This document shows, piece after piece, positions 1 to 8,414 of a DNA stretch of 64,000 bases (position 1 is its first letter; every line of letters begins with the position of its first letter). Under the pieces are notes generated by a model. The model had not been told where the DNA came from, did no database searches, and worked only from the letters and a program-made list of their open reading frames with translations. The stretch is from positions 434,001-498,000 of the forward strand of contig NZ_MIEU01000002.1 in the NCBI RefSeq assembly GCF_001968825.1. Direction: 5' to 3'. The position numbers were made by a program, and so were the translations under genes. This stretch comes from Tersicoccus sp. Bi-70 (GTDB taxonomy: Bacteria; Actinomycetota; Actinomycetes; Actinomycetales; Micrococcaceae).

Positions 1-648
1 AAGCCCGGTAATGCCGGCTACCGAGTCGCCATCAGGGCGACCGTGAGCGGGAAAGCAGGTCAGTGGGAGCCCACCGGCGGCGTGTTCTGCAGCTTGGACG
101 GTCTTCCGGTTCTCGCTGCCCCCGACGGGAAACCGGTCAAGATCACCTCGCCCACCGTCACCGTCGACGACCTGCGCCGGCTCAACGTCCTGGCCGCCTC
201 GAGCGTGGTCCAACCGTCCCCGCACACCCTGCGCGGAGTCGAGACCAACGTCTACGCCGTCGGCCGCACCCAGGTCTTCACCACCCGCATCCAGACCTTC
301 GACGTGACGATCCGCGCCATCCCCGTGGCCTACACCTTCCACTACGGCGACGGCACCAGCCTCGGCCCGGTGGAGAGCCCCGGCGGCCCCCTGTCGCGGG
401 CGCAGTGGGGCGCGAAGACCGCCACCAGTCACCTGTACCGGGCGACCGGGACGGTCGGCGTCACGGTGAGCACCATCTACCGAGGCGAGTACACCTACAA
501 CGGGCGCCCCTACCAGCCGATCGCCGGCACCATCAGCGTCGACAGCGCCCCCGTCGGGCTCACGGTCTGGCGAGCGAAGGCGGCCAACGTCGCCGACAAC
601 TGCGCCGCCGATCCCGCCGGCTGGGCCTGCGGCCTGCCGACGCGCTGA
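1..648 (+). CDS. PKD-like domain hypothetical protein, 5' partial
   Basis: The reading frame is open from the first base, so the true start lies before the window. The visible 215 residues include a segment with the PKD-domain look (YTFHYGDGTSLG, then THLY-type and VTVSTIYRGEY), a beta-sandwich fold usually found in secreted or surface proteins. Two cysteines near the C-terminus (NCAADPAGWACG) could form a disulphide outside the cell. No function can be assigned. The stop is followed at once by the GNAT gene. Family call is by motif look only. Confidence 0.6.
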   Translation, partial: KPGNAGYRVAIRATVSGKAGQWEPTGGVFCSLDGLPVLAAPDGKPVKITSPTVTVDDLRRLNVLAASSVVQPSPHTLRGVETNVYAVGRTQVFTTRIQTFDVTIRAIPVAYTFHYGDGTSLGPVESPGGPLSRAQWGAKTATSHLYRATGTVGVTVSTIYRGEYTYNGRPYQPIAGTISVDSAPVGLTVWRAKAANVADNCAADPAGWACGLPTR

Positions 649-671
649 GCGTGTCGACCTCGGAGCCCCGC

Positions 672-677
672 TACCGT
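672..677 (+). promoter_or_regulatory. -10 hexamer TACCGT, leaderless GNAT start
   Basis: TACCGT fits TANNNT and lies 6 bases before the GTG at 684, where no Shine-Dalgarno is visible. This spacing recurs at several other starts in this window. Confidence 0.45.
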
Positions 678-683
678 GATCGG

Positions 684-1202
684 GTGCTCCCAGCTGAAAC
701 CTCGCGGCTACGCTTCCGTGAGATGACCGATGACGACCTGGACGCCATGGCGGCGCTGCTCGGAGACCCCGTGGTCATGACCTACTACCCGGTTCCGAAG
801 ACCCGCGAGCAGGCAGCGGCCTGGATCGCCTGGAACCAGCGGAACTACGCCGAACACGGCTATGGCCTGTGGATCGTCGAGACCCACACCGGCGAGTTCC
901 TCGGCGACTGCGGCCTGACCTGGCAGCGGGTCAACGACACCAGCAGGCTCGAGGTCGGCTATCACATCCGTGCCGATCGGCAGGGACGCGGCTTCGCCAC
1001 CGAGGCCGCAGCCGCCTGCCGGGATCTCGCCCGAGAGACCCTGGGATCGCCGGAGCTGGTAGCCATCATCGACCCACGCAACTCCGCGTCCCGGCGCGTG
1101 GCCGAGAAGATCGGCATGAGCCACCTCGACGACGACACCACGGGCTCGGTCCCCGTGCGCACCGTCATGGGCATGACGCTCGATGCCCGCAACGAACGCT
1201 AG
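684..1202 (+). CDS. GNAT family N-acetyltransferase (RimJ/RimL-like)
   Basis: A protein of 172 residues with the layout of RimJ/RimL-type acetyltransferases. It starts TSRLRFREMTDDDLDAM, has the sheet LEVGYHIRADRQGRGFATEA containing the acetyl-CoA pyrophosphate-binding motif (R-x-x-G-x-G/A), and ends with the IDPRNSASRRVAEKIGM motif typical of this subfamily. It should transfer acetyl from acetyl-CoA to an amine; the acceptor is unknown. I chose GTG 684 because of the TACCGT hexamer upstream; GTG 651 is the in-frame alternative. Its TAG stop overlaps the stop of the convergent small membrane protein. Confidence 0.85.
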   Translation: MLPAETSRLRFREMTDDDLDAMAALLGDPVVMTYYPVPKTREQAAAWIAWNQRNYAEHGYGLWIVETHTGEFLGDCGLTWQRVNDTSRLEVGYHIRADRQGRGFATEAAAACRDLARETLGSPELVAIIDPRNSASRRVAEKIGMSHLDDDTTGSVPVRTVMGMTLDARNER

Positions 1203-1384
1203 AGGCGCAGCACTCCGGTGCCGAGCGGCAGGACGACGCCGGTCATGGTGAAGAGGCCGACCGCGCGGCCGATGAAGAACAGGATGACCAGCACGACGAC
1301 GATGCCGATCGCAATGATCCAGAGCGCGTTGAACGTGCGGGGAGCCTTGCCGCGCTCCTCCTCGTGACCGATGTCCTCGGCCAT
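1199..1384 (-). CDS. small single-pass membrane protein
   Basis: A 61-residue protein with a charged N-terminus (AEDIGHEEERGKAPRT) and one strong transmembrane helix (ALWIIAIGIVVVLVILFFIG), then a short outside tail. GAGGGA lies 6 bases before the ATG at 1384, which supports this start; an in-frame start at 1429 would add 15 residues. No family recognised. It is transcribed divergently from the SDR gene and shares the intergenic region that holds the GCATGCTT inverted repeat. Confidence 0.6.
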   Translation of the reverse strand: MAEDIGHEEERGKAPRTFNALWIIAIGIVVVLVILFFIGRAVGLFTMTGVVLPLGTGVLRL

Positions 1385-1536
1385 GCTTCCCTCTGCCGGC
1401 GGCGTCTCGCCCGGGGGGGACACCGCCACCGGGCTCGAGACCGGTGACGCGCTGCTCTTCCGGATCCGGGTTGCTACTCATCGGATCGCCCTCCATTCGC
1501 TGTCAGCCGCCCTGACCGATCGGCACGTCCACTCTT

Positions 1537-1566
1537 GCATGCTTGCCGCGAGATTCGAAAGCATGC
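1537..1566. promoter_or_regulatory. GCATGCTT/AAGCATGC inverted repeat, possible operator
   Basis: Perfect 8-bp arms (1537-1544 and 1559-1566) separated by 14 bases, between the divergent small membrane protein gene and the SDR gene. Size and place suit a binding site for a dimeric repressor. The regulator is not identified. Confidence 0.4.
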
Positions 1567-1571
1567 TTAGG

Positions 1572-1591
1572 GGGCAGCCGACCGGCTGCCC
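1572..1591 (+). promoter_or_regulatory. hairpin in 5' leader of SDR gene
   Basis: GGGCAGCC, loop GACC, GGCTGCCC: a perfect 8-bp stem 25 bases before the SDR start codon. It has no following T tract, so it is more likely a leader structure or operator half than a terminator. Confidence 0.35.
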
Positions 1592-1615
1592 TCCCCGAGA
1601 TACCAGGAGCACGCT

Positions 1616-2413
1616 GTGGCCTTCACACCAAGCCGAGCCATCGTCACCGGATCCGATTCCGGCATCGGACGTTCGACCGCCGTCGCCCTCGCCCGCGCCG
1701 GCATGGACGTCGGCATCACCTGGCACTCCGACCAGGACGGCGCAGAGGAGACCGCCCGCGCGGTCCGTGATGAGGGCCGGAACGCCGCCGTGCGCCAGCT
1801 CGACACGAGCGACCTGACCGGGTGCGGCGACGTCATCGACGCCCTGGCCGAGGACCTCGGCGGCCTCGACGTCTTCGTCAACAACTCCGGCACCGGCGAC
1901 GGCACACCCTTCCTCGAGCTCGACCTCGAGACCTGGCGGACCACCGTCGACACCAACCTCACGGGCGCCTTCGTGTGCCTGCAGCGCGCCGCCCGACGCA
2001 TGGTCGACGCCCATGATGGCGGTCGCCTGATCGTCGTCACGAGCGTCCACGAGACCCAGCCCCGCGTCGGCGCCTCCGCCTACGACGTCTCCAAGCACGG
2101 GCTCGGCGGCCTGGTCAAGACGATGGCCCTCGAGCTCGGCCGGCACGACATCACCGTCAACGCCGTCGCCCCCGGCGAGATCGCCACCCCGATGAACGAC
2201 GCCGAGGCGGAGGACGCTTTCCGGGAGAAGCGGCCCGGGATCCCGCTCGGCCGGCCGGGCAGCCCCGACGAGATCGCCGCGGTCATCGCCTTCCTCGCCT
2301 CTCCGGCGGCCAGCTACGTCACGGGCGCCTCCTGGCCGGTCGACGGCGGCATGCTCCAGATGGGCCCGCAGGCCGGCTCCCACCTGACCAGCGACGACTG
2401 GCGCGACGCGTGA
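1616..2413 (+). CDS. short-chain dehydrogenase/reductase (SDR)
   Basis: A classical SDR of 265 residues. The cofactor motif TGSDSGIG is near the N-terminus, the structural NNSG follows, the catalytic serine is in VVTSVHE, and the Y-x-x-x-K pair is in SAYDVSKHG. The C-terminus has the usual SPAASYVTGASWPVDGG segment. It should be a soluble NAD(P)(H)-dependent oxidoreductase; the substrate cannot be read from the sequence. AGGAG lies 7 bases before the GTG start. A hairpin and an inverted repeat upstream suggest regulation, possibly shared with the divergent membrane protein. Confidence 0.88.
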   Translation: MAFTPSRAIVTGSDSGIGRSTAVALARAGMDVGITWHSDQDGAEETARAVRDEGRNAAVRQLDTSDLTGCGDVIDALAEDLGGLDVFVNNSGTGDGTPFLELDLETWRTTVDTNLTGAFVCLQRAARRMVDAHDGGRLIVVTSVHETQPRVGASAYDVSKHGLGGLVKTMALELGRHDITVNAVAPGEIATPMNDAEAEDAFREKRPGIPLGRPGSPDEIAAVIAFLASPAASYVTGASWPVDGGMLQMGPQAGSHLTSDDWRDA

Positions 2414-2457
2414 TGAACGGCCCGCGCCGACCTCTCGGTGATCGAGAGACCGTGCCG

Positions 2458-2463
2458 TAGGCT
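2458..2463 (+). promoter_or_regulatory. -10 hexamer TAGGCT before topoisomerase gene
   Basis: TAGGCT fits TANNNT and lies 57 bases before the preferred GTG at 2521, so this transcript would have a leader. Confidence 0.3.
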
Positions 2464-2520
2464 GCTCACAGCAAGCCTGCTGATCATCGGCGAGGCGTGG
2501 GACGAACGGCGGGAGGGCCG

Positions 2521-3513
2521 GTGGCCGGCAAGCAGAGCGAGCGACTGAAGAGGGCCCGGCCCAACGGCCCCGGGTTCATCCGCAAGGGCCGCGGCAAGGG
2601 CTTCGAGTATCTGGACTGGAACGGCAGGAATGTCACCGACGAGGCGATGAAGGACCGGTTCGCCGCCCTCGCGATCCCGCCGGCCTGGGCCGACGTCTGG
2701 ATCGCCCCGACGGACCGGGAGCACATCCAGGCGATCGGCACCGACGGCGCCGGTCGGCGCCAGTACATCTATCACGAGCGCTGGACCGGCCGGCGATCCA
2801 GCGTCAAGTACGAGCGGTCGCTCGACCTCGGCTCCCGCATGACCCGGGTGCGGCGCGCCGTCTCCCGCGACATCGCCCAGCGCGACGACGAGCGGCTGCG
2901 GTGCCTCGCAGCTGCCGTCCGTCTGTTCGACTACGGGTCGCTCCGGATCGGGGGCAAGAAGTACGCTCAGGACAACGGCTCGTACGGGGTGTCCACCCTG
3001 CTCGCGCGTCACGTCTCGGTCGATGGCGACACCATCCGGCTGCGGTTCAAGGGCAAGTCCGGCAAGGAGTGGGACCTGCTCCTGGACGACGACCAGCTCG
3101 CCGACTATGCCCGCGACCGGGGCGGTCACGGCGGCAACAAGCGGTTCCTCTCCTACCGGGTCGGCCGGAAACGCGTCGGCCTGACCAGCCAGGACATCAA
3201 CCACTACATCGCCGACATCGCGGGCGGCGAGTTCACGGCAAAGGACTTCCGCACCTGGAAGGGCACGGTCACCGCGGCGATCAGCCTGGCCGTGGCCGGG
3301 GAGACCGTCGGCGCGTCCGCCTCGGACAGCGCCAAGGCCCGCGCCATCTCCCGGGCGATGCGCGAGACCGCCGACACCCTGCACAACACCCCCGCGATGG
3401 CCCGCAACAGCTATGTCGACCCGCGCGTCATCAGCCGGTTCCGTCGGGGACGGGTGATCAAGACCGGCGTCAGTCCGGACCGCGCGACGGTCAAGCTCCT
3501 CAGCTCCCGCTGA
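2521..3513 (+). CDS. DNA topoisomerase IB (poxvirus-like)
   Basis: A 330-residue type IB topoisomerase, which relaxes supercoils by nicking one strand through a 3'-phosphotyrosine. The small N-terminal domain (GKGFEYLDWNG to WIAPTDREHIQAIGTDGAGRRQYIYH) is followed by the catalytic domain with Arg in FDYGSLRIGGKKY and Lys in RFKGKSGKEW, and the nucleophile Tyr298 sits in ARNSYVDPRV. All expected parts are present and length is normal. The start is GTG 2521, preceded by GGGAGG; GTG 2497 is also in frame. These enzymes are sporadic in bacteria and never essential beside topA. Confidence 0.92.
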   Translation: MAGKQSERLKRARPNGPGFIRKGRGKGFEYLDWNGRNVTDEAMKDRFAALAIPPAWADVWIAPTDREHIQAIGTDGAGRRQYIYHERWTGRRSSVKYERSLDLGSRMTRVRRAVSRDIAQRDDERLRCLAAAVRLFDYGSLRIGGKKYAQDNGSYGVSTLLARHVSVDGDTIRLRFKGKSGKEWDLLLDDDQLADYARDRGGHGGNKRFLSYRVGRKRVGLTSQDINHYIADIAGGEFTAKDFRTWKGTVTAAISLAVAGETVGASASDSAKARAISRAMRETADTLHNTPAMARNSYVDPRVISRFRRGRVIKTGVSPDRATVKLLSSR

Positions 3514-4141
3514 GCAGGCGCTCCGCGAGGCGATCGTCGAGGGCCACCCGCACGCACGCGGCGACCAGGACCGGGAAGTCCTCGGCCGAGACCAGCGCCG
3601 CGAGCTTCGCCGGATCCGTCGGCAGCCCGACGCGGGCCGCACCGTCGGCCACCCGCTGGTCCGCGAACGGGGCCAGGACCGGCCAGACGCCCTGCACCTC
3701 CCGGCAGAAGATCGCCGCTCCGGTGGGGCCGATGCCGGGGAACTCCTGCAGGGTCCGCAGCACCCCCGAAGCGTCCTCCGCCTCGTCCCGCAGCCGCCGC
3801 AGGTCGCCGTGCCACCGCTCCTGCACCAGCTCGGCGCACTCGGCCAGCCGGGTGGCCATGCCCTCGTCGTACCGGCGGTAGTGCGCCCGGCCGAGCGCGT
3901 CGACCCGTTGCTGCCAGGTCGAGTCCCGCAGCCGCTCGGGCGTCGTCCAGCCCGCGTCGAAGAGCTCGCGGGCCGCTGCGACGGCGATGTCCGCCTTGAT
4001 CCGGGTCGAGAGCACCGTGACCAGCACGAGCAGCTGGTACAGCGGGGCGGGGGCGTCCCGCAGAGTGATCCCGGCGTCCTCGGCGAAGGTCGTGCCGCAG
4101 GCGTCCAGGAGCGCATCGACGGTTCTCGCGTGGCTGGCCAT
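3500..4141 (-). CDS. HhH-GPD superfamily DNA glycosylase-like protein
   Basis: A 213-residue protein related to endonuclease III. It has the helix-hairpin-helix LQEFPGIGPTGAAIF and the conserved Asp in APFADQRVAD. Two things set it apart: the lysine of EndoIII lyases (GVGRKTA) is Thr here (GIGPTGA), and the C-terminal four-cysteine iron-sulphur cluster is missing. So it may be a monofunctional glycosylase or a non-catalytic relative. The last bases overlap the end of the convergent topoisomerase gene by 14 bp. Start ATG 4141 is the first ATG before the domain. Confidence 0.75.
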   Translation of the reverse strand: MASHARTVDALLDACGTTFAEDAGITLRDAPAPLYQLLVLVTVLSTRIKADIAVAAARELFDAGWTTPERLRDSTWQQRVDALGRAHYRRYDEGMATRLAECAELVQERWHGDLRRLRDEAEDASGVLRTLQEFPGIGPTGAAIFCREVQGVWPVLAPFADQRVADGAARVGLPTDPAKLAALVSAEDFPVLVAACVRVALDDRLAERLLSGS

Positions 4142-4229
4142 GACCTCATGATGTCGCGGCGTCGGACCGGAGGACAGAGGCCGTGGCATCCTGTGGATAT
4201 GTGGGCGGACGGGCGAGGCGGGGCGAGAC

Positions 4230-4946
4230 GTGGCTGAGGGGCTGTTCACCGAGCACCTCGAGGTGGTCGTGCAGGACACCACCTTCGGTGCCGCGCAGGA
4301 CCTCGACTACGCACTGCGCCTGCTGGCGGCCGCACGGGAGGGCGCCGTCGCGCCGACGGTGCGGATCTACCGGCCCCGGCCGACCGCCGCCTTCGGCCAA
4401 CGGGACGTGCGACTGTCCGGCTACGCCGCAGCCACGTCCCGATGCCGTGAGGCCGGCTACACACCCGTCGTCCGCAGGTCAGGCGGCCGGGTGGCCGTCT
4501 ACGACGAGGGCGCCGTCATCATCGATCACGTCCAGCCCCACCCGGACCCGATCGTCGGCTCCCAGGACCGCTACCAGGAGTTCTCCGCGGTGATCGCGGA
4601 CGCTCTCGAGCGGGCAGGCGTCCGCACCGGCATCGGCGAACTACCGGGGGAGTACTGCGCCGGCGAGCACAGCGTCTTCGGCACCGACGGGGTGCACCGC
4701 GCGAAGCTGGTCGGCGTCGCTCAGCGCGTGATCGCCGGCGCCTGGCTGATCAGCGCCGTCGTCAGCGTCGAGGACACCGCCTCCCTGCGCACCCTGATCA
4801 CCGACGTCTACGACGACCTCGAGCTGCCGCTGGACCCCGGCACCATCGGCGCGGCCACCGACTTCTCCCCCGCGCTCACTCCGGACACCTTAATCGAGCA
4901 CCTGGTCTGGGCCTACGGACGCCGCACCGACCTGACGGTGCGTTGA
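4230..4946 (+). CDS. lipoate-protein ligase A family protein
   Basis: A 238-residue member of the BPL/LplA/LipB fold. Seen features are the RRSGGRVAVYDEGAVIID segment, which matches the RR-x-x-GG ligand loop of LplA, and the lysine in HRAKLVGVAQRV that contacts the acyl adenylate in this family. It could attach lipoate or octanoate to E2 or H proteins, or be an acyltransferase relative; there is no small C-terminal accessory domain. GTG start at 4230 has only a weak upstream purine stretch. It does not sit next to dehydrogenase-complex genes. Confidence 0.75.
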   Translation: MAEGLFTEHLEVVVQDTTFGAAQDLDYALRLLAAAREGAVAPTVRIYRPRPTAAFGQRDVRLSGYAAATSRCREAGYTPVVRRSGGRVAVYDEGAVIIDHVQPHPDPIVGSQDRYQEFSAVIADALERAGVRTGIGELPGEYCAGEHSVFGTDGVHRAKLVGVAQRVIAGAWLISAVVSVEDTASLRTLITDVYDDLELPLDPGTIGAATDFSPALTPDTLIEHLVWAYGRRTDLTVR

Positions 4947-4978
4947 GCCGACGTCGCCGAGGCACCGCCCGTGCTTGA

Positions 4979-4984
4979 TAGCGT
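4979..4984 (+). promoter_or_regulatory. -10 hexamer TAGCGT, leaderless thioesterase start
   Basis: TAGCGT lies 7 bases before GTG 4992. No Shine-Dalgarno is present, so a leaderless transcript is likely. Confidence 0.45.
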
Positions 4985-4991
4985 GGCGGGC

Positions 4992-5834
4992 GTGACTCAT
5001 GCCGCCCCCGAGGAGCACGACGCCGTGCCCGCCGAGAACCCCGTCAGCTACTATCGCGATCTCGGGGACGGAAGGTGGGAGTCGACCCGCGCCGTCCAGG
5101 GCGCCTGGAACGAGCACGAGCAGCACATGGCGCCCGTCACCGGCCTGCTCACCCGGGCGCTGCTGCGGCACGAGGCGCGTCCCGGCCTGCGGCTGGCCCG
5201 GATCGGCTGCGAGATCCTCGGCCTGATCCCCGCCGGCGAGTTCACCATCGAGACGACGACGCTGCGGCCCGGCCGGACGATCGAACTGGTCCAGGCCGAG
5301 ATGATCGCGAACGGCCGCGCCGTCGTCCGCGCCACCGGGTGGCGGCTGGCGACCACGGACTCGACGCCCGTCACCGGTCTGACCGTGGACCCGCTGCCGG
5401 GCCCGGACGAGGCGGAGCCCTACCCGATGACCGAGAAGTGGGGCGGCGGGTTCATCGAGTCGCTCACCGGCCGGGTACTGCCGGACCACCAACCGGGCCG
5501 GGGCCGCGTGTGGCTGACCACCGACCTGCCGCTGGTCGAGGGCGAGCAGACCGGCGCACTGGAGCACCTGATGGGCATGGCCGACGCCGCGAACGGTGTC
5601 GCCACCCGCGTGCACCCCGCCGGCGGCTGGATCTTCCCCAACGTCGACCTGCAGCTGCACCTGTTGCGCGAGCCGGTCGGGGCGTGGCTCGGGCTGGACG
5701 TCTCGGTGGACTTCGGGCCCGACGGCGTCGGCATCACCTCCACCGTCCTGCACGACGAGATCGGGCCGTTCGGCCGGTCCCTCCAGATCCTCACCCTCCG
5801 AGAGATGCCCGGCGCGCAGCAGCCGACCCCCTGA
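4992..5834 (+). CDS. acyl-CoA thioesterase-like double-hotdog protein
   Basis: A 280-residue protein with the look of the actinobacterial TesB-like family: an N-terminal hotdog half (WNEHEQHMAPVTGLLTRALLRH to ETTTLRPGRTIELVQAEM) and a C-terminal half ending in VLHDEIGPFGRSLQILTLR. These proteins hydrolyse acyl-CoA thioesters; the acyl chain preferred here is unknown. No signal peptide. GTG 4992 was chosen from the TAGCGT hexamer 7 bases upstream rather than the earlier in-frame 4971. Confidence 0.8.
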   Translation: MTHAAPEEHDAVPAENPVSYYRDLGDGRWESTRAVQGAWNEHEQHMAPVTGLLTRALLRHEARPGLRLARIGCEILGLIPAGEFTIETTTLRPGRTIELVQAEMIANGRAVVRATGWRLATTDSTPVTGLTVDPLPGPDEAEPYPMTEKWGGGFIESLTGRVLPDHQPGRGRVWLTTDLPLVEGEQTGALEHLMGMADAANGVATRVHPAGGWIFPNVDLQLHLLREPVGAWLGLDVSVDFGPDGVGITSTVLHDEIGPFGRSLQILTLREMPGAQQPTP

Positions 5835-5861
5835 GGGGCCGGCCGCTGTCTCGCGACGGAA

Positions 5862-6503
5862 TCAGTGGCCCCGGTCGATCCACTCCTGCCGGTGCGGGGC
5901 CTCGTCGCCGATCGTCGTCGCCGGCCCGTGCCCGGTCAGAACTTGCGTGTCCGCAGGCAGGGTCAGCAGCCGATTGCTGATGGAGTCGACGATGGTGCCG
6001 AAGTCGCTGTAGGAGCGGCCGGTGGCCCCCGGGCCGCCCTGGAACAGCGTGTCCCCGCTGAAGAGGGTGGCCTTGTCCTCCCACAGGAAGCACGTGGAGC
6101 CGGGGGAGTGGCCCGGCGTGTGGATGGCCTCGAGGGTTGCGCCGGCGACGGTGAACCGCTGCCCGTCCTCGATGGCGTGATCCGGCGCGGTGCCAGGGAA
6201 GACCTGGTCCCACAGCACGCGGTCGTTCGCGTGCAGGTACACCGGCGCGTCCAGCCGGGCCTTGACGTCCGCGACCTGGCCGATGTGGTCGTCGTGCCCG
6301 TGGGTGAGCAGGATGGCCGTCACGGTCCGGCCGCCCACCGCCTTCTCGACGGCGTCGGCGTCGTGTGCGGGGTCGATGACGACGCACTCCGTGTCGTCCC
6401 CGATCACGTACACGTTGTTGTCCACGTCCCAGGTGCCGCCGTCGAGGGAGAAGGTGCCGCTGGTGACGAGGGTGTCGACGCGCGTGGGTCCGTTGCCGGC
6501 CAT
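5862..6503 (-). CDS. MBL-fold metallo-hydrolase of the mycothiol pathway
   Basis: A 213-residue metallo-beta-lactamase-fold hydrolase of the glyoxalase II type. The zinc motif HxHxDH is at residues 68-73 (THGHDDH), with further ligands in HTPGHSPGS, FSGDTLF and LTGHGP. In mycobacteria the same gene (Rv2260) follows mscR (Rv2259), and the likely role is hydrolysis of an acyl- or formyl-mycothiol thioester; that role is inferred. Its ATG overlaps the mscR stop by one base (TGATG), so the two are translationally coupled. Confidence 0.88.
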   Translation of the reverse strand: MAGNGPTRVDTLVTSGTFSLDGGTWDVDNNVYVIGDDTECVVIDPAHDADAVEKAVGGRTVTAILLTHGHDDHIGQVADVKARLDAPVYLHANDRVLWDQVFPGTAPDHAIEDGQRFTVAGATLEAIHTPGHSPGSTCFLWEDKATLFSGDTLFQGGPGATGRSYSDFGTIVDSISNRLLTLPADTQVLTGHGPATTIGDEAPHRQEWIDRGH

Positions 6504-7588
6504 CAGAGCTCGACCACCGAGCGCAGCACCGTGCCGGCGTGCATCTTCTCGAAGGCGGCCTCGATGTCGTCCAGTCCGATGCGCTCGGAGACGAACGCGT
6601 CCAGGTCGAGCCGGCCGAGCTTGTACTGCTCGACGAGCATGGGGAAGTCGCGGGACGGCAGGCAGTCGCCGTACCAGGAGGACTTCAGCGAACCTCCGCG
6701 CCCGAAGACGTCCAGCAGCGGCAGCTCGAGCGTCATCTCCGGCGTCGGGACGCCGACGAGGACGACGCGGCCGGCGAGATCACGCGCGTAGAAGGCCTGC
6801 CGGTAGGTCTCGGGGCGGCCGACCGCGTCGATCACGACGTCGGCGCCGAACCCGCCGGTGAGTTCGCGGATCGTCTCGACCGGGTCGGACTCGGACGAGT
6901 TGACGGTGTGCGTGGCGCCGAGGTGCTCGGCCCTGGTGAGCTTCTGCGGGTCGATGTCGACGGCGATGATCGTCGTCGCCCCCGCGAGCTTCGCGCCGGC
7001 GACGGCGGCACAGCCGACCCCGCCGCACCCGATGACGGCGACGGACTCACCGCGCTGGACGGCGCCGGTGTTCATGGCGGCGCCGATGCCGGCCATGACG
7101 CCGCAACCGAGCAGGCCGACCGCCGCGGCGTCGGACTCCTCGTCGATCTTCGTGCACTGGCCCGCCGCGACGAGCGTCTTCTCGATGAACGCGCCGATGC
7201 CGAGGGCCGGGGAGAGCTCGGTGCCGTCCTCGAGCGTCATCTTCTGGGTCGCGTTGTGCGTGTTGAAGCAGTACTGCGGCTGGCCCTTGCGGCAGGCGCG
7301 GCACTCGCCGCACACGGCACGCCAGTTGAGGATCACGCGGTCGCCGACGACGACCTCGGTGACGCCCTCGCCTACCGCGCTGACGCGGCCGGTGGCCTCG
7401 TGACCGAGCAGGAACGGGTAGTCGTCACTGATCCCGCCGAGCTTGTAGTGCAGGTCCGTGTGGCAGACGCCGCAGGTGATGATGTCGACCAGGGCCTCAC
7501 CGGGACCGGGATCCGGCACGAGGACCGTCTCCAGGGTGACCGGCTCGTTCTTGCCCTTGACGACGATGCCCTTGACCCGGTGAACCAT
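6503..7588 (-). CDS. mscR: S-(hydroxymethyl)mycothiol dehydrogenase
   Basis: A zinc-dependent class III-like alcohol dehydrogenase of 361 residues, the usual length of mycothiol-dependent formaldehyde dehydrogenase (MscR/AdhE2). It oxidises the adduct of formaldehyde and mycothiol with NAD+, and the family also reduces S-nitrosomycothiol. Catalytic zinc ligands are Cys39 and His63-Glu64; the structural zinc has Cys93, 96, 99 and 107. The Rossmann motif is [15 protein letters not shown] lies 7 bases before ATG 7588. It is the first gene of a two-gene operon with the MBL hydrolase. Confidence 0.92.
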   Translation of the reverse strand: MVHRVKGIVVKGKNEPVTLETVLVPDPGPGEALVDIITCGVCHTDLHYKLGGISDDYPFLLGHEATGRVSAVGEGVTEVVVGDRVILNWRAVCGECRACRKGQPQYCFNTHNATQKMTLEDGTELSPALGIGAFIEKTLVAAGQCTKIDEESDAAAVGLLGCGVMAGIGAAMNTGAVQRGESVAVIGCGGVGCAAVAGAKLAGATTIIAVDIDPQKLTRAEHLGATHTVNSSESDPVETIRELTGGFGADVVIDAVGRPETYRQAFYARDLAGRVVLVGVPTPEMTLELPLLDVFGRGGSLKSSWYGDCLPSRDFPMLVEQYKLGRLDLDAFVSERIGLDDIEAAFEKMHAGTVLRSVVEL

Positions 7589-7751
7589 GCTGTGACCTCT
7601 TCCGACGGTGGCGTTGTCCGTGTGGTCGCAGCCCGGTCGGGCCGCCGCCGCACGGGATGTCAGCGGGATGCGATCCCACCGCCATCCTACGGAGGCGGCC
7701 ACCGGCCGGGGCAAGCGGGGACCGGATGGTGACGCCGGTCGGTTCCCGCTG

Positions 7752-8030
7752 CTACAGGCCCAGACGGGCCTTGACCTCCTTGGCGGAGGGGTTCGTCGCG
7801 TTGGAGCCGTCCGGGAAGATGACGGTCGGCACGGTCTGGTTGCCGTTGTTGATCGCCTCGACGAGGTCGGCGGTGCCGGGGGTCTCCTCGATGTTGATCT
7901 CGGTGAAGCCGATGCCGTCGGCGGACAGCTGCGACTTCAGCCGGCGGCAGTAGCCGCACCACGACGTCGAGAACATGGTGATCGAACCGGCGTCGGGGGT
8001 GAACTCGGTGATGTCGGCGGTCTGGGCCAT
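7752..8030 (-). CDS. mycoredoxin (Mrx1-like glutaredoxin)
   Basis: A 92-residue thioredoxin-fold protein with active-site Cys25 and Cys28 in the motif SWCGYC, then TVPTV (cis-proline) and [17 protein letters not shown]. This closely matches M. tuberculosis mycoredoxin-1 (Rv3198A), which reduces protein-mycothiol mixed disulphides in the cytosol. AGAGGA is 7 bases before ATG 8030. It lies just upstream of the mycothiol dehydrogenase operon, on the same strand. Confidence 0.9.
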   Translation of the reverse strand: MAQTADITEFTPDAGSITMFSTSWCGYCRRLKSQLSADGIGFTEINIEETPGTADLVEAINNGNQTVPTVIFPDGSNATNPSAKEVKARLGL

Positions 8031-8133
8031 CGGATTTCCTCTCGTGCGAATGCGTTTCACCGACACAACGGGACGGCAGGGGACGGCATTCCCGCGCGTC
8101 CGGCGTCCGACGACGACGGTCGGTGCCCGGTGC

Positions 8134-8139
8134 TAGATT
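8134..8139 (+). promoter_or_regulatory. -10 hexamer TAGATT, leaderless start of DUF2630 gene
   Basis: TAGATT lies 6 bases before ATG 8146; there is no Shine-Dalgarno. Confidence 0.5.
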
Positions 8140-8145
8140 CGCAGT

Positions 8146-8391
8146 ATGTCCGAGCAGAGCAGCAACGCGTCGATCAACTCCTCCATCAACGACCTGATCG
8201 CGGAGGAGCACGAGCTCCGGAACAACCCCGACAAGTCCGACGAGAACCGGCAGCGCCTGCGGTCCGTCGAGGCCGAGCTGGACCAGTGCTGGGATCTGCT
8301 GCGGCAGCGGCGCAGCAAGGCCGAGTTCGGCGACGACCCGGACCAGGCGCACGTCCGTCCGGCCGCCGAGGTGGAGAACTACCGGAACTGA
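8146..8391 (+). CDS. DUF2630 family small protein
   Basis: An 81-residue, highly charged, probably helical protein (LIAEEHELRNN to RQRLRSVEAELDQCWDLLRQRRSKAEFG). It matches the DUF2630 family, short cytosolic actinobacterial proteins of unknown function. The leaderless TAGATT signal fixes the start. The SRPBCC gene begins 23 bases after its stop, on the same strand, so the two are probably co-transcribed. Confidence 0.8.
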   Translation: MSEQSSNASINSSINDLIAEEHELRNNPDKSDENRQRLRSVEAELDQCWDLLRQRRSKAEFGDDPDQAHVRPAAEVENYRN

Positions 8392-8414
8392 GCACTCCGA
8401 CGGGAGACGAGCCG

